From: Anthoceros angustus
Taxonomy: Eukaryota; Streptophyta; Anthocerotopsida; Anthocerotales; Anthocerotaceae
Reading direction: 5' to 3'
Length of the DNA: 64,000 nt
Assembly (NCBI GenBank): GCA_010909165.1
Contig: VJWM01000258.1
Span: 1 to 64,000 of the forward strand
The notes beneath the pieces were generated by a model that was not told where the DNA came from, did no database searches, and saw nothing but the letters and a program-made list of their open reading frames with translations. Below are positions 15,031 to 25,220 of the stretch, one piece after another. The position numbers and the translations under genes are program-made. How positions within the stretch are numbered: the stretch's first letter is position 1; every line of letters starts with the position of its first letter.

Positions 15031-15303
15031 TCATCCATCGGTTTCGGGCATCGCTGGCGACGGGCTTTGCTGTATGGTTGGGTGGGCTGCCGTAACCGGA
15101 GGTTGAGCAATCCTCACATGTTTCTTCGGTGTCTGACAGAGGACGCTGTCAGCTACGTGACCTGATTGCTTGCAATCCACACACAGCCTTTCAAAATCAC
15201 CATTCCCCTGGCGAGACGCGGAGGGGCAACCACTGGCAAGATGCCCGAACCCTCGGCAATTGTAGCACTGAATGGCACTCATCTGTCCTGGGTTTCTTGC
15301 CAT
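15031..15303 (-). CDS. Gag C-terminal zinc knuckles (nucleocapsid)
   Basis: Two retroviral-type zinc knuckles in one frame: CYNCRGFGHLASGC, a canonical CX2CX4HX4C, and CVDCKQSGHVADSVLC, an imperfect second one. Such knuckles bind element RNA during packaging. A basic linker and a TP/Q-rich tail follow. This belongs downstream of the gag core at 15971-17134 on the same strand. The stretch between them is frameshifted and holds a Lys-rich then Ser/Glu/Asp-rich segment (about 15720-15920). The ATG at 15303 is only the first in this frame, not a proven start. Confidence 0.75.
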   Translation of the reverse strand: MARNPGQMSAIQCYNCRGFGHLASGCPSASRQGNGDFERLCVDCKQSGHVADSVLCQTPKKHVRIAQPPVTAAHPTIQQSPSPAMPETDG

Positions 15304-15970
15304 CTGAGTAGGAATACCCCGCTGGTCGTAAACTTGAGGGGTATAAGGTCTTTGGGTACCCAGAAATCGGCATCGCCTCTTGGATTTGGTACGTATCCTC
15401 CAAGCACATCTCTTCCTCGTCCTCCTCAGAGCCCAGCCAGCACCTCGCTTGGGGCCTCGACCGAGTGTCCTCGCCGTCTGTTGAGTTGAGCAAGAGGTTC
15501 GCCGGCCTCAGAGCAACCTTCTCCTATCGTGGTCCTTGATGGCATTAAGATGGAGTTTCCGGTTGGCCATAATTTCCTCCATCTTGTTCCCTTGTTGCTC
15601 CACCTTTTTGGCCTGCTCCACCTCCTTCTCACCGCCTGCGGCCCTTCCTTGCATATAGTGCTCCTTCCCCTGCACGCTGGCCTCGCTTCCCATATCTGCT
15701 TTCTTGCCCCTCCTTTATCCCTTCGGCCGCGCTCATCTCCTGACGAATCTTCCTCCGAATCCTCGCTGGTCTCTTCTTCCGTGGAACTATTCGAGGAGTC
15801 TGCAGAAGAGCTATCTTCTCCCGTGGAACTGTCATCGGAGGACTAGGAGTACTTCTTCTTCTTCTTGGATCTCTTCTTGTCCTTCCGTGCGCCCTTGTTT
15901 GATTTCTTTTGCGCTTCCGCATTGGATTCCTCGTAATTCAGGGCGGTTTGGGGGATATGGATAGCGGGTA

Positions 15971-17134
15971 TTATGAAACTCCTGCCATGGCTGTTAGAAC
16001 GCAGAGCGGCGAGAGGAAGGCGGACACCCTCAGAAGGGGGGAACGGGGGAAGAAGAGAAAGAAGGAAGGATTGGGAGCCTCCATAACATCTGCGAGTGAA
16101 GAGGAAGTTGCGTCTTCATCAGGCGAGGAAGTCCAGCCACAAAATGCCAACGAGGGACTCGGTATGAAAACAAGCAGACAAAAGGGAGGGCATGCGAATC
16201 CAGCAGACGGGGAGCAAGGCATGAACGTCATACCCAACGCAAAAATTGCGATTTTGGGGGGCACCACAGATGTAATTGCTCGATCCAGATCTTTCTCAGC
16301 CTGGAGCCGTACATGCTTCCCCATCTCCATACCCAGACCTCTTGCGAACCAACGGATGGCCATTAATTCCGAGTGAGGTCCAGCACGGTCCCGCAGGCTG
16401 TGGGACCTTTCCACATAAGCCTGCAGGGTCTCCTTCTTCCCTCTCCGCAATCCCTCGAGTTTGGACAGGACGTACCCTTCCACATCGACCCCTCTGAGCC
16501 TTTCGCAAAAAGCTCTCTTCAAGGCCCCAAAGGTGGCTGGGGGTGTGGAAGAAGCTATGTACTCCCGCTTGTACCACTTGGCCGCCGCTCCGCGTAAGAC
16601 CCCATAAAACAGCTGGGCACGTTGCGCATCCTCCTGGTTGGCAAGCGTCAGCTGCTCAAAACGCTCGACAAACTCGTCAGGATCCTCATGGCCCTTCTTT
16701 TCTCCATACAACGGGTAAGATTGCTTAGTAGTAACAAGCACCGGAGTACTGGCCATAACTACCGTGGTAGTACTTTCAACGACTGCGGTAGTTGACGCGG
16801 CCACTACGTCTGGACTGACCTCCACATCCACGAAGTTTGACTGGACCGCAGCTGATCTAGGCAATCTGGAACGGAGATCAAAAGGCAAGGTGGGATCGGG
16901 GTACCTGGCCCCTTGTACCGTTTCCGTAGTCGAGAGTTGGGAATCTGAGTCGGATAAGGTCCGATCCCTAGTTCCGAGTCGACTCCCTGCTCCTCTTCCT
17001 TGTCCAGCAGGTGTGACCTCCTCCTGCGCCCTCCTCGTAACTCTCTGCAACCTTTCCACTGCTTGGCGTTGTCGCTTTACCAAAAGCGTTTCCCCACAGT
17101 CAGACCCAGAGTCGCTCGTCTTCACCCGAGGCAT
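15971..17134 (-). CDS. gag: Ty3/gypsy Gag capsid region
   Basis: The frame begins MPRVKTSDSGSDCGETLLVK 78 nt inside the primer binding site, as expected for the first ORF of an element. Residues about 160-290 carry the retrotransposon gag fold signature: DPDEFVERFEQL, AQLFYGVLRGAAAKWYKREY, TFGALKRAFCERLRG, LEGLRRGKKETLQAYVERSH and LMAIRWFARGLG. After about residue 300 the translation turns into unlikely sequence, so a frameshift near 16260 is probable; the true frame continues toward the zinc knuckles. No protease, RT, RNase H or integrase of this element is present in the window, so it is non-autonomous here. Confidence 0.85.
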   Translation of the reverse strand: MPRVKTSDSGSDCGETLLVKRQRQAVERLQRVTRRAQEEVTPAGQGRGAGSRLGTRDRTLSDSDSQLSTTETVQGARYPDPTLPFDLRSRLPRSAAVQSNFVDVEVSPDVVAASTTAVVESTTTVVMASTPVLVTTKQSYPLYGEKKGHEDPDEFVERFEQLTLANQEDAQRAQLFYGVLRGAAAKWYKREYIASSTPPATFGALKRAFCERLRGVDVEGYVLSKLEGLRRGKKETLQAYVERSHSLRDRAGPHSELMAIRWFARGLGMEMGKHVRLQAEKDLDRAITSVVPPKIAIFALGMTFMPCSPSAGFACPPFCLLVFIPSPSLAFCGWTSSPDEDATSSSLADVMEAPNPSFFLFFPRSPLLRVSAFLSPLCVLTAMAGVS

Positions 17135-17211
17135 CCATCTATCAACCTAGTAATGCTAGACTCTACTTAAGCTATGGTTAGTTCTACCTACGTCCTTGAC
17201 AGCGATTTCAT

Positions 17212-17229
17212 TCCCCGGCAACAGCGCCA
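17212..17229 (-). other. Primer binding site, tRNA-Asp type
   Basis: The plus strand reads TCCCCGGCAACAGCGCCA. Its reverse complement is the common plant gypsy primer site TGGCGCCGTTGCCGGGGA with one mismatch, matched by the 3' end of tRNA-Asp including CCA. It lies 3 nt from a TG/CA LTR boundary and upstream of gag. This PBS type is known from the Athila/Tat branch of Ty3/gypsy. Confidence 0.85.
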
Positions 17230-17232
17230 AAA

Positions 17233-18248
17233 TGTGGGGTGTAAACGCGTGTCCTGAGACACGGTGAGGTCTACATTCACCCTCAATGTCGTTGTAGTCC
17301 TGGGATTCGCTCCCAAGGGAATGGTTTGTGCCAAGAGACGCTATCTTCTATCACTTCCGACCTTGACCTAAGTCAGGGTTTACCTGCTACCACTTCTCTT
17401 ACCTATCTACTCAACTACTACTACCTCCCGTCTTGTCCAACTACTTCGGATCTAACTCCCCGACCTCGTTTCCTGCTCCACATCACGGTAGACCGCACCA
17501 CTACCGTAGTAATACCACCGGTGGGTCCCACACCAAACCCTAGCGATCGATTCTCCACGCCATGGATCTTTGTACGGTTGTCTCCACCCATAGTCTGGTT
17601 GTTATTCTACCCCCCAGACGCTATGCCCAGCCCGATTCCCGACACTGGGGATTCCTAGGCCTCCCTACATTCAATCCACACACATGCACACACACACAAG
17701 GGCGCCACACCACCTTTTTTCCTCCAGGAAATACCGTTCCCCATGCGCACTTCCTTCAGCCAGCATTGGCTCGGTTCGCGATTCTTACACACCCATTCCG
17801 ACCATGTCCTCTCCACCGTTCTTCTCTTCTTTTCCCACTCACGATTCAGACACATCGCGCATGATTTTAATCTCTCCTTCCGATATGCTCACTCTCTCTC
17901 TCTCTCTCGATTCGCCTTCAGCATCCACCACCACCCATGCACTCAATTTGTAACACAACTAGAAAAGGAAGGGGAGAAGAGCCCGAGCCACAACAGGCCA
18001 CGAGCAAGCTCCACGCCGCCGCCAATCCCTTGGTTCCCTCCCCTTTTCAGCAAGACGCCCGATCTTTCCTCCTCCACCGGAGCAAGCTCTCGACCATTCC
18101 TAGGAGCGCCTCGCACACCCCGCCTCGTTAATTGGACATCTCCAACCAGCCACAGCAGCGGGGATCTCAACGAATTATCTACAGAGAGGCATAACTCGCC
18201 TCTTATAGCAGCGCCATGCCCGGATTTTTAGGTCCTAAGATGCTATCA
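17233..18248 (-). mobile_element. 5' LTR of the tRNA-Asp-primed gypsy element (family B)
   Basis: In element orientation it begins TGATAGCATCTTAGG and ends ACACCCCACA, next to the PBS. A TATA-like GCTATAAGAGGCGAG is found near 18205-18215. The outer end is uncertain: the same TCCTTAGGATGCTATCA-like word recurs near 18326, which could be the real end or a target-site neighbour. Spurious open frames in this span are not genes. Confidence 0.65.
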
Positions 18249-18369
18249 TGAAGGGACGCGCCCACACCGGAGCGTCCTAGGTCCAGGCAAGATCCTAACC
18301 AAATTCTATCCTTAGGATGCTATCACTTATCCGCCTCACGCTTCGCATGCCTGGCGCGACTTTCGGCCG

Positions 18370-18990
18370 ACGGCGCGCACAATCCGTGTCGTTGTAGTAA
18401 GGAGTCCGCTCCCAAGGAAATGATAGGCTCTTTGCCGCATTTCAATCGATTCTCACCTCACTTTGTGACGCTCACCCACAACACACACATCCGTCATTTT
18501 GCGCCTAACTATTCGTAACGGCCCACCAACAGCCCGGTGTGGCCAAACGTTTAAGGACCGTCGTCCGTGTCGCTCACGCTCGCTACCTGCCTTCCTCTAG
18601 TCCGTTCCTCTCACCACTTACCACCTCATCAACCTTGGGAAAAACGCAGTGGCGCACAACTGGACCTCCTCTCCAGCTCGCTGGGCCTCCGTCCGCTCCG
18701 CACGCCTCCTAGAGTTCCTCCGGCTCACACGCTCCGGCTCGACCGGGCCGCCCGGACGAACAAGGGTCCCCTTCTTCCCTCGCACACACCACTACACGCT
18801 AGGGTCCACTGACCTTGACTGCTCTCGGCCGGGCTCGCCGCGACTCGACTCACGTAAGAAGACGACAAGGGTCCGCAAAGGAAACGCATCAACACCAAGA
18901 GAAGATGATTTATTCCGACGCCCTCTTATATATTTGAAGGTCGCCTTTATTACACCTCTATTTTGATGAGGGCTGACCGCGCCCCTAACC
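18370..18990 (-). mobile_element. Family A LTR, minus-strand copy
   Basis: Reverse-complement match to the left-edge LTR: CCGTGTCGTTGTAGTAAGGAG near 18387, then AGATGATTTATTCCG near 18900 (AATAAA on the minus strand), CCTCTTATATA near 18925 (TATA) and CTTTATTACACCTC near 18945. A purine-rich minus-strand tract follows near 18995-19020, a candidate polypurine tract placed before the accessory ORF. Confidence 0.55.
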
Positions 18991-19017
18991 AGCCGCCTAC
19001 TATTCTCCCTATTCCTC

Positions 19018-20166
19018 CTATCTCCGCCTGGTGGTGGGGCTGGATGGCCCTTGATTCGTCTTGCACCGGCGCCCCAAGCCGAGCCGACAATCCGCGCGCC
19101 AATCGGATGATCCGCGATGGGACCCCTTCCTCTCCCAGGGTCGCCAGTGCGCCACCGTGGCGGCGACAGCAGTCACCACTAAGTCCTCCTCCCCCTCCTC
19201 TCTTATCTCTCTGGCGGGCCCCTGCGCAACGGGCCCTCCAAGGGCTGGATCTGCTGGGGCTGGTGATTGGTGGCTCTCCCCCACTCCCTGAGTCGGGACC
19301 TCAGGACCCCGTCTCGACTCCGGAGTCCGGACCTCTAGGTCCGGTCTTCCCTCTGGGGTCCGGTCCCCTGTGTCCGGCCTTCTTTCTGGAGTTCGGACCT
19401 CGGGGTCCGGACTTGCCTCTGGGGTCCGGTCTTCTGGACCCAACCCTTCCCCTGGAGTCCGGACCTCAGGGTCCGGTCTCGTCACTAGAGTCTGGATCTC
19501 TAAGTCCAGACTTCCTTCAGGGGGCCGGACTTCGGGAGCCGGCCTTTCCTCAGGAGTCCGGACAAAGTCCGGACCCAGACTCACAGTTGCCTCCTCCGGG
19601 TGATCACGGGCTCATCCACTGAGCCCTCCCTTGGTTCCCGAATGCCCGGTTGCGCCCCTTCCACGGCCTCCCCAGGATCCTCCTCCCTTCCTTCCGTGCG
19701 AGGGTGCCGAGTGCTTACCTCCGGTGTAGTGACCCTTCCTCCGCCCGGCTCCTCCCGCTGCTCTCCCTCGCCGCTGCTGCTGTCGTCGTCAAACAGCGCT
19801 CCTAGGGTCCCCGTGGCTGCGCTGTCCCCGGGTCCTTCCTCCCTTGCTCCTCCTTCCTTGGAAGTCCCTCCCTGCCTGGGGTGGCGCGGGACCTCGAGCC
19901 TTGAGGAGCTCTGCGTGGTAGTAGGCGGTCGGAATCGACTTGTTGAATCGCCTCCTCACATGAGCCGGGCACCGGTACTCCCTCCTGAGGTGCTCGGCGG
20001 TGGGCATGTTGTCGGCTGGCGTCTCCGTGTGGCTTACCAGCTGGGTGGGCGGACTCCTTGATGCCGTCAAGGCGGCCTCCGTCACCTCCTGCGGCCTTGC
20101 TCGGCGTTCTCCTCCTCCCGTCTTGTTCGGCTCGCGGTTGCGGGCCATGGTGAGCTCCCCCCTCAC
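19018..20166 (-). mobile_element. Accessory ORF, copy 3 (minus strand)
   Basis: From upstream to downstream: 20166-19789 (MARNREPNKT..., LRREYR, YYHAELLKA) and 19584-19018, with about ten DPEVRTPE-type repeats, EEDLVVTAV, then a basic tail ending near the purine tract of the family A LTR. The layout equals plus-strand copy 1, which confirms that the LRREYR/YYHAELLKA block, the repeat and the EDLVVTAV end form one polypeptide region. The linking stretch is frameshifted. Confidence 0.6.
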
Positions 20167-20389
20167 TTCCTGGGACGACTGCTTCTCCTCGTGCTTTCTT
20201 CCCTCCGTTTATCCTTTCCGGTCGCTACTTCCTTCTCCGGGCGGGCGGTATCCCCGTCAAACTCGGCTTCCTCCACCTCCTGCTGCGGCCTCGCGGCGTC
20301 GAACTCCTTGCAATCGCCTATTCTCCTCCGTCTTCAAGCGGGCTGGGCGCTCTATCTCCTCGAAGTCTTGGATTTCTCGTTGAGAACCC

Positions 20390-20790
20390 CTGCTCCGTCG
20401 TCTTGGAGTTGCGGCTCAAGGTATCCTTCTTGTCCTCCGGCTCCTGCGTTCCGGTCCGTTCGGCCCGGGCAGAACAAGGGTCCCGATCGCTCTTCCACGC
20501 ACACACCACTACACGTTAGGGTCCGTCACGGGACCTTGATCGATCTCTCGGGGCTCGCACCTCGACTCGGGACTCACGTTAGTAGAAGGCACAAGGGTCC
20601 GCAAGGAACGCGGCATCAACACCAAGAGAAGATGATTTATTCCGCACCTCGGCCCTCTTATACTTGTTGAAGGTCGGCGCCTTTATTACACCTCTATTTT
20701 GAGGCGAGGGCCTGCTGATCAAACCACCGCCTACTATTCTCCTATTCCTCCTATCTCCATGGTGTGGTGTGGGATGGCCTTGATTACTTG
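20390..20790 (-). mobile_element. Family A LTR fragment, second minus-strand copy
   Basis: Shares with 18780-18990 the ordered words GGTCCGCAAGGAACGC, ATCAACACCAAGAGAAGATG, CCCTCTTATAC, GGTCGGCGCCTTTATTACAC and CTACTATTCTCC. The remainder of the LTR is missing, so this is the 5' (U3-R) part only. It separates accessory-ORF copies 3 and 4. Confidence 0.55.
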
Positions 20791-20879
20791 CTGGCGCCCC
20801 AAGCCACGACAAGCTGGCGCCTAATCGGATGATCCGCGAGGGACCCCTTCCTCTCCTCAGGGTGCAGCCAGTGCGCCAC

Positions 20880-22950
20880 CGTGGCGGGTGATCACCAAGT
20901 CCTCCTCCCCTCCTCTCTTATCTCTGGCGGGCCCCTGCGCAGGCCCTCAAGGCTGGATCTCTTTGGGGCTGGTGATTGGTGGCTCTCCCCACTCCCACAG
21001 TCTGGACCTCGGGACCCGTCTCTCGAGTCAGGACCTCTAGGTCCGGTCTTCCCTTTGGGGTCTCTGCGTCCGACCTTCTTTGGAGTTCGGACCTGGGTCC
21101 GGACTTGCCTCTAGGGTCGGTCTTGGACCCAACCCTTCCCACAGGTCCGGACCTCGGGGTCCGTCTCGTCAAAATCTGGATCTCTAAGTCCGGACTTCCT
21201 TGAGGCCGGACTTGGGGCAGCCTTTCCTCGAGTCCGGACAAAGTCGGGACCCACACTCTGTTCGCCCCTCCCCCGGATGATCAGGCTGATCCTTTAGCCC
21301 TCCCTTGGTTCCCGAATGCGGTTGCCCTTCCACGGCCTCCCAGGATCCTCCTCCCTTCCTTCCGTGCGAGGGTGCAGTGCTTACCTGGTGTAGTGACCCT
21401 TCCTCCGCCCGGCTCCTCCCAGCCTGCCCTCGCGCTGCTGCTCGGCGTGTGCTCTGCCGCCGCCCTTCTACCTCCTGCACCACAGGTCCCGATCTCCCGG
21501 GTGCGACCTCCAGCCTCCTCACGGCTCGTCTTGCTCAGCCGCACGCTTTCGGCCTTGAGTTGGTTGGCTACCCGGCCGTCTCCCTCCACCGGTTCGATCA
21601 CGTCGATAGTGATCCCGGTCGACCTTCTTGGTGCTTCCGCTTCATGTTGCCTTGGTGAGCCTCGGCGACTGTGTTGGGCCGGGCCGCCTCAGCCAGGTCG
21701 TGAGCCCTCTCCGCCTCCTGCTGCGCCTCCCTCCTTCGTTGGCAGAGATCCTCAGCTCGTGCTTGGGCCTCACTACGCCTTGTGCTCACCGGTGAAGAAA
21801 CTTAGTCCGGTTCTGTCGAATGGACAAGACTTCCCTCTCGGCCTCCGGCGCTTCCTCCTCGATGCGGCCGAGGCTTCCGCCTTCCTCCTCGCCTCACAGG
21901 CGCCTCCATCGCTCACGGAGGAGCACCATGCGCCTCCTTGTGGCTTCCACCTCCTGGGTCTTCTCGGCCGTCCAGAGACCCCAGAGCATACCGTCCATGA
22001 TGGTAGCCAGGACCCGCCGTGTCTCTTCCACGGCTGCCACTGGTGAGGCCTCCAAGAAGTCCGTTGTGGGGGCGGGCATCTCTCGGTCCGCCAAGGACCT
22101 CCATACCGCAGTCCGGAGCGAGTCCGGGCTGGGCTCTCCGGACCTAATCAGGACCCTTAGGTCCAGAGTACTGAGGTCCGGAGCCTCACCTTCTTTGGCC
22201 CTCTTGGCCGCCAATTCCTTGTTTGCCCTCTTCTCACAGGGGCTCGGAGGGTGAGGGGTTGAGGCTGACCCTCTTGCCTCTCCCGGTCGGAGGCAGGACC
22301 CGGCTCGGGTGGGGGCTGCTTGCCGATGGCCTCCCGCTCCTTGGGCGTCCCTTTCGCCTCTTCTCACCGCCTCTTGACTTCTTGCCACTCGTTGGCGGCG
22401 AGGCTGCAGCCGTCAGAGTCTTTGCGTTGGCGAGTGGCACCGTCTTCCGCCTCTTGGTCCCAGCGAGTCCGTCGGGGCTCGGTATTCCGTCGTGGTGGCG
22501 GGTGATGCTGAGGCCCGACTCAGGGCCGCCTCTGCTTTGCCTTGCTCGGTGGGGCACCGGGAGGAGGAAGCGAGTCCTCCACACTTCCCTTGGTGGCGAG
22601 GGAGTCCGCTCCAAAGCGTATGGAGTCAGGATTCCCTCGATCGTCTTCCTCCCGCTCTCTTGCTCCGGACGGGCGGGCTTCCTCCTCGGGCGCCTTGCCT
22701 CCGCTTCCGGTGAGGGCCTTGACCCTTCGGGCGCCCGCTCTTCTTCCCCTCCTTGGAGGTTGTAGTGTCCCCACATGGATCGGATATGGGGATAGTCCCG
22801 ATGGAGGTGGCTACCGCACCTCGACTTGTGAGCCTCCTAGGCAACCGGGCGAAGATATCGCACCGTCGGCCCTCTTGCCCAGCTAGTATGCGAGGAACAT
22901 AATAAATTGTCACCAAGGTGATCCACCTTGGTGGCGGTCCGATGGACAAT
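20880..22950 (-). mobile_element. Accessory ORF copy 4 with upstream gag-like segment
   Basis: Near 20918-21256 it repeats the end of copy 3 (VRT/PDLE repeats). Upstream, frames at 21894-22388 (EAVRRGERDAQGAGGH, then a helical SLRTAVWRSLADRE...EETRRVLATIMDGMLWG) and 22234-22776 (MWGHYNLQGGEEERAPEGSR, ALERTPSPPREVW) match the gag-like ORF of the 26-32 kb units. Both element families therefore share this coding region. No enzymatic domain. Several frameshifts. Confidence 0.5.
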
Positions 22951-23020
22951 GATCACAGCCTTGCTCTCACCTCTCCATCAACAAATCCCGCCCATGGTTG
23001 TTGACGTTCCCGGCTTGACA

Positions 23021-23437
23021 TTACGCCTTTGCCGCCTCTATCTTTCCTCTTGCCTTGAGGGGCTCCGGGACTACGCCCCCAATTTCTTCTGCTGGGCGGT
23101 TGTAAGCCGCCCTCAGGACCTCCAAGGTCCACCTCCTAGGATCCTCCCGGAGGTTCTTGGATCGGACCTCCTTGTTGGCCGCTGCCAACATCTTCCGGGC
23201 GTATTCCCTGACAAGTGCGACGCTGTCAAACGTCCACACCTCCCTAAAGACGTCGAGGTGCCACTTCTCCACCAGGTCCTCCGCCTCCGCCAACCAGGGT
23301 TCGAAGTCGGGATATCTCTTGGTGACAATGTTGCGCTCCACCAGGCGCCAGGGCTCCCACACCTCCGCAGCCTTCTTGGGTCCCATCGCCTCCTTCTTCT
23401 TACTCCGCTGTAGGCGATTGTCCGTGATTGCTGGCAC
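23021..23437 (-). CDS. Unrecognised retroelement ORF (about 138 codons)
   Basis: The frame starts MPAITDNRLQRSKKK and holds a compact, non-repetitive segment with WEPWRLVERNIV, YPDFEPWLAEAEDLVEKWH, FDSVALVREYARKMLAAANK and WTLEVLRAAYNRP. Its balanced hydrophobic and charged residues look like a folded helical domain, perhaps capsid-like. It lies upstream of, and on the same strand as, the gag-like segment at 20.9-22.9 kb and is probably the N-terminal part of the same polyprotein. I do not recognise the family. Confidence 0.4.
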   Translation of the reverse strand: MPAITDNRLQRSKKKEAMGPKKAAEVWEPWRLVERNIVTKRYPDFEPWLAEAEDLVEKWHLDVFREVWTFDSVALVREYARKMLAAANKEVRSKNLREDPRRWTLEVLRAAYNRPAEEIGGVVPEPLKARGKIEAAKA

Positions 23438-25220
23438 GATGCTCCCTCTTCGCGCATTGTTGCTCCAAGCGCAAGGTGAGCCGCGGGTGCACTGGCGTTC
23501 GGAGAGATAGCGCTAGAGGCGGGGTTGCTGACACGAAAATTGTCTTGAGGTCGACAGAGCGACCTCCCGTCGGGCGTCGTCGGGAGTAGTTCTTGGCGGG
23601 AGGTGCCCCTTCACATCCGCTTGAGAGTGCATGGCTTACTCTCAACCTTCCGCTTATTCAGCCCCTCGCCCGCGTGCTCGATCTTCTGTGCCGCCTTGTG
23701 GGCGTGAATACACTTATAACGCCCATTGGCACCCCTACGGTTCTGGTCCGCTGCATGCCCGTCCTCCTCAGTCTGTCCCGTGGTGCAGGCTGCCTAAACA
23801 CGCCCAAACCCTTAAGTTACTTTACTTGGCGTATTTATCCTATCCTGCTCCGGAGTGTGTTCCGGACTTACTCGACATTTACATGCGGTCGGCCGCCTTG
23901 TTGTCGATCAGTGGCTCCTCGGTGTACTCCGAGTCACGGACTCACTCGAGTGTAGTCCGGAGTATTCCGGACCTATTCCTTCCTTTACGCCTTATTTTCT
24001 GCCTCGGACCTACGAAAAAAACAAAACCCAACTTATTTCCTAACCCTGGGAAGTCCAGAGTCTACAACGCCTCCTCGACTTGGCCTGACGCCGTCCTCCA
24101 TTGCCGCCGCCACGAGCCTCCTATCACGCCCGTGATCGGGTTTTCCCACAATACTTCCACCTGCGCATCCTTCTTTGGGCGTCCTAATTTGAGGTGTACT
24201 ACGCCTGGAGCTTCCGTGATCTTCCGCTTGCCGCCTATTGCGAGGATTATTACCGGTTCCTCGTCCACCCAAGCATGGACCTCCTCCTCACTCAACTCCT
24301 CCAAGGTCGCCTCCAGACAATTGGGGGCCAACCCCACACTGCAGCAAGGGTATGCACTCGAGTCCTCACTTGGGTGAGGTAGGCCCGATCCCTCCTATTT
24401 CCACACGCACATGGACAGGAAGTTAAGCACGCTGCCCCCATTCACATATAGACCAGAACATAAGTTTCCTCATCCATGTGCCGCAACAATAGGACCTCCC
24501 GAGCCGAGGTGCTTACCCCTCCTCCGTAGGCTACACCGGTTGCTCGGTCCATGTCCTGCGGGTGCCGTCCTCTGCCGCTCCGCCATGACCGCCGAGTTGT
24601 GCGCCAATGTGGTAGCAGCCCATCACTGCGTAGTGGACTCCACGACTGCCCGCTCAAGAACCCCGGTGTAGGTGTTTCGCCTCTTGTCGCTTCCTTCCTC
24701 GGTAGTTCCTTCCACTACCCGGCCGTGGTCCCACTACCTCGCCTCTTCCCTTTGTCCTTTCCGGCCCACGTGCCTCATCCCGCCTCCGCTTATACTGCCT
24801 CCGCCACCATGGGCCTTCCACCGAGGCCGCCTCGCCTCCCCGGCTCGCAACAACCCCGCATCTCGGTTTGTCTTGGGCATCCTTAATTTGAGCCATGAGC
24901 GCTTCTCACCGACATGGCCTGCAACTTCTCCTGAGCCCTGCACAAATCCTCCTCAATCTTGGCCCTTATTTCCTCTAGGCCCTTGTCTTCCTCCAGCTGT
25001 TTGCGCTTGGCCTCCTCTTCACAAACTTGGCCTTCACCACTTCCTCCGCCGCCTTGCACACCGAGCCATGTGAGAGCCAAGGCCGCTTGATCTAACAACC
25101 GCTTGGGCCCGGATCATCGTGCCGGCCCGCAAATCCACTTGCGGCCCGCCAGACGCCATCCTCGTCGAGCACTTTCCTCCCCAAAAGGTGCGCACTCACC
25201 ACGGCGATCCACCTCTCGCT
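23438..25220 (-). mobile_element. Retroelement-derived DNA, uncertain content
   Basis: Broken minus-strand frames only. One (24062-24337) contains EELSEEEVHAWVDEEPVIIL and GVVHLKLGRPKKDAQ and may be a polyprotein piece. Another (24883-25098) holds a coiled-coil EEEAKRKQLEEDKGLEEIRA segment like that of the accessory ORF. No intact gene. I class it as element sequence from its context and composition. Confidence 0.4.

Noticed and set aside
17212-17229. Match to a tRNA-Asp 3' end taken as a tRNA gene
   Set aside because: Only the last 18 nt match, including CCA, which is not genomically encoded in plant tRNAs; position next to an LTR and gag shows a primer binding site.
17326-18231. Proline/serine/threonine-rich frames on the plus strand
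   Set aside because: They lie inside the family B LTR and reflect its pyrimidine-rich composition.
18963-22765. Long plus-strand frames rich in Pro, Ser and Gly (for example 18963-19622 and 22223-22765)
   Set aside because: They are antisense shadows of the minus-strand accessory ORF and gag-like frames, whose motifs recur in other copies in the sense frame.
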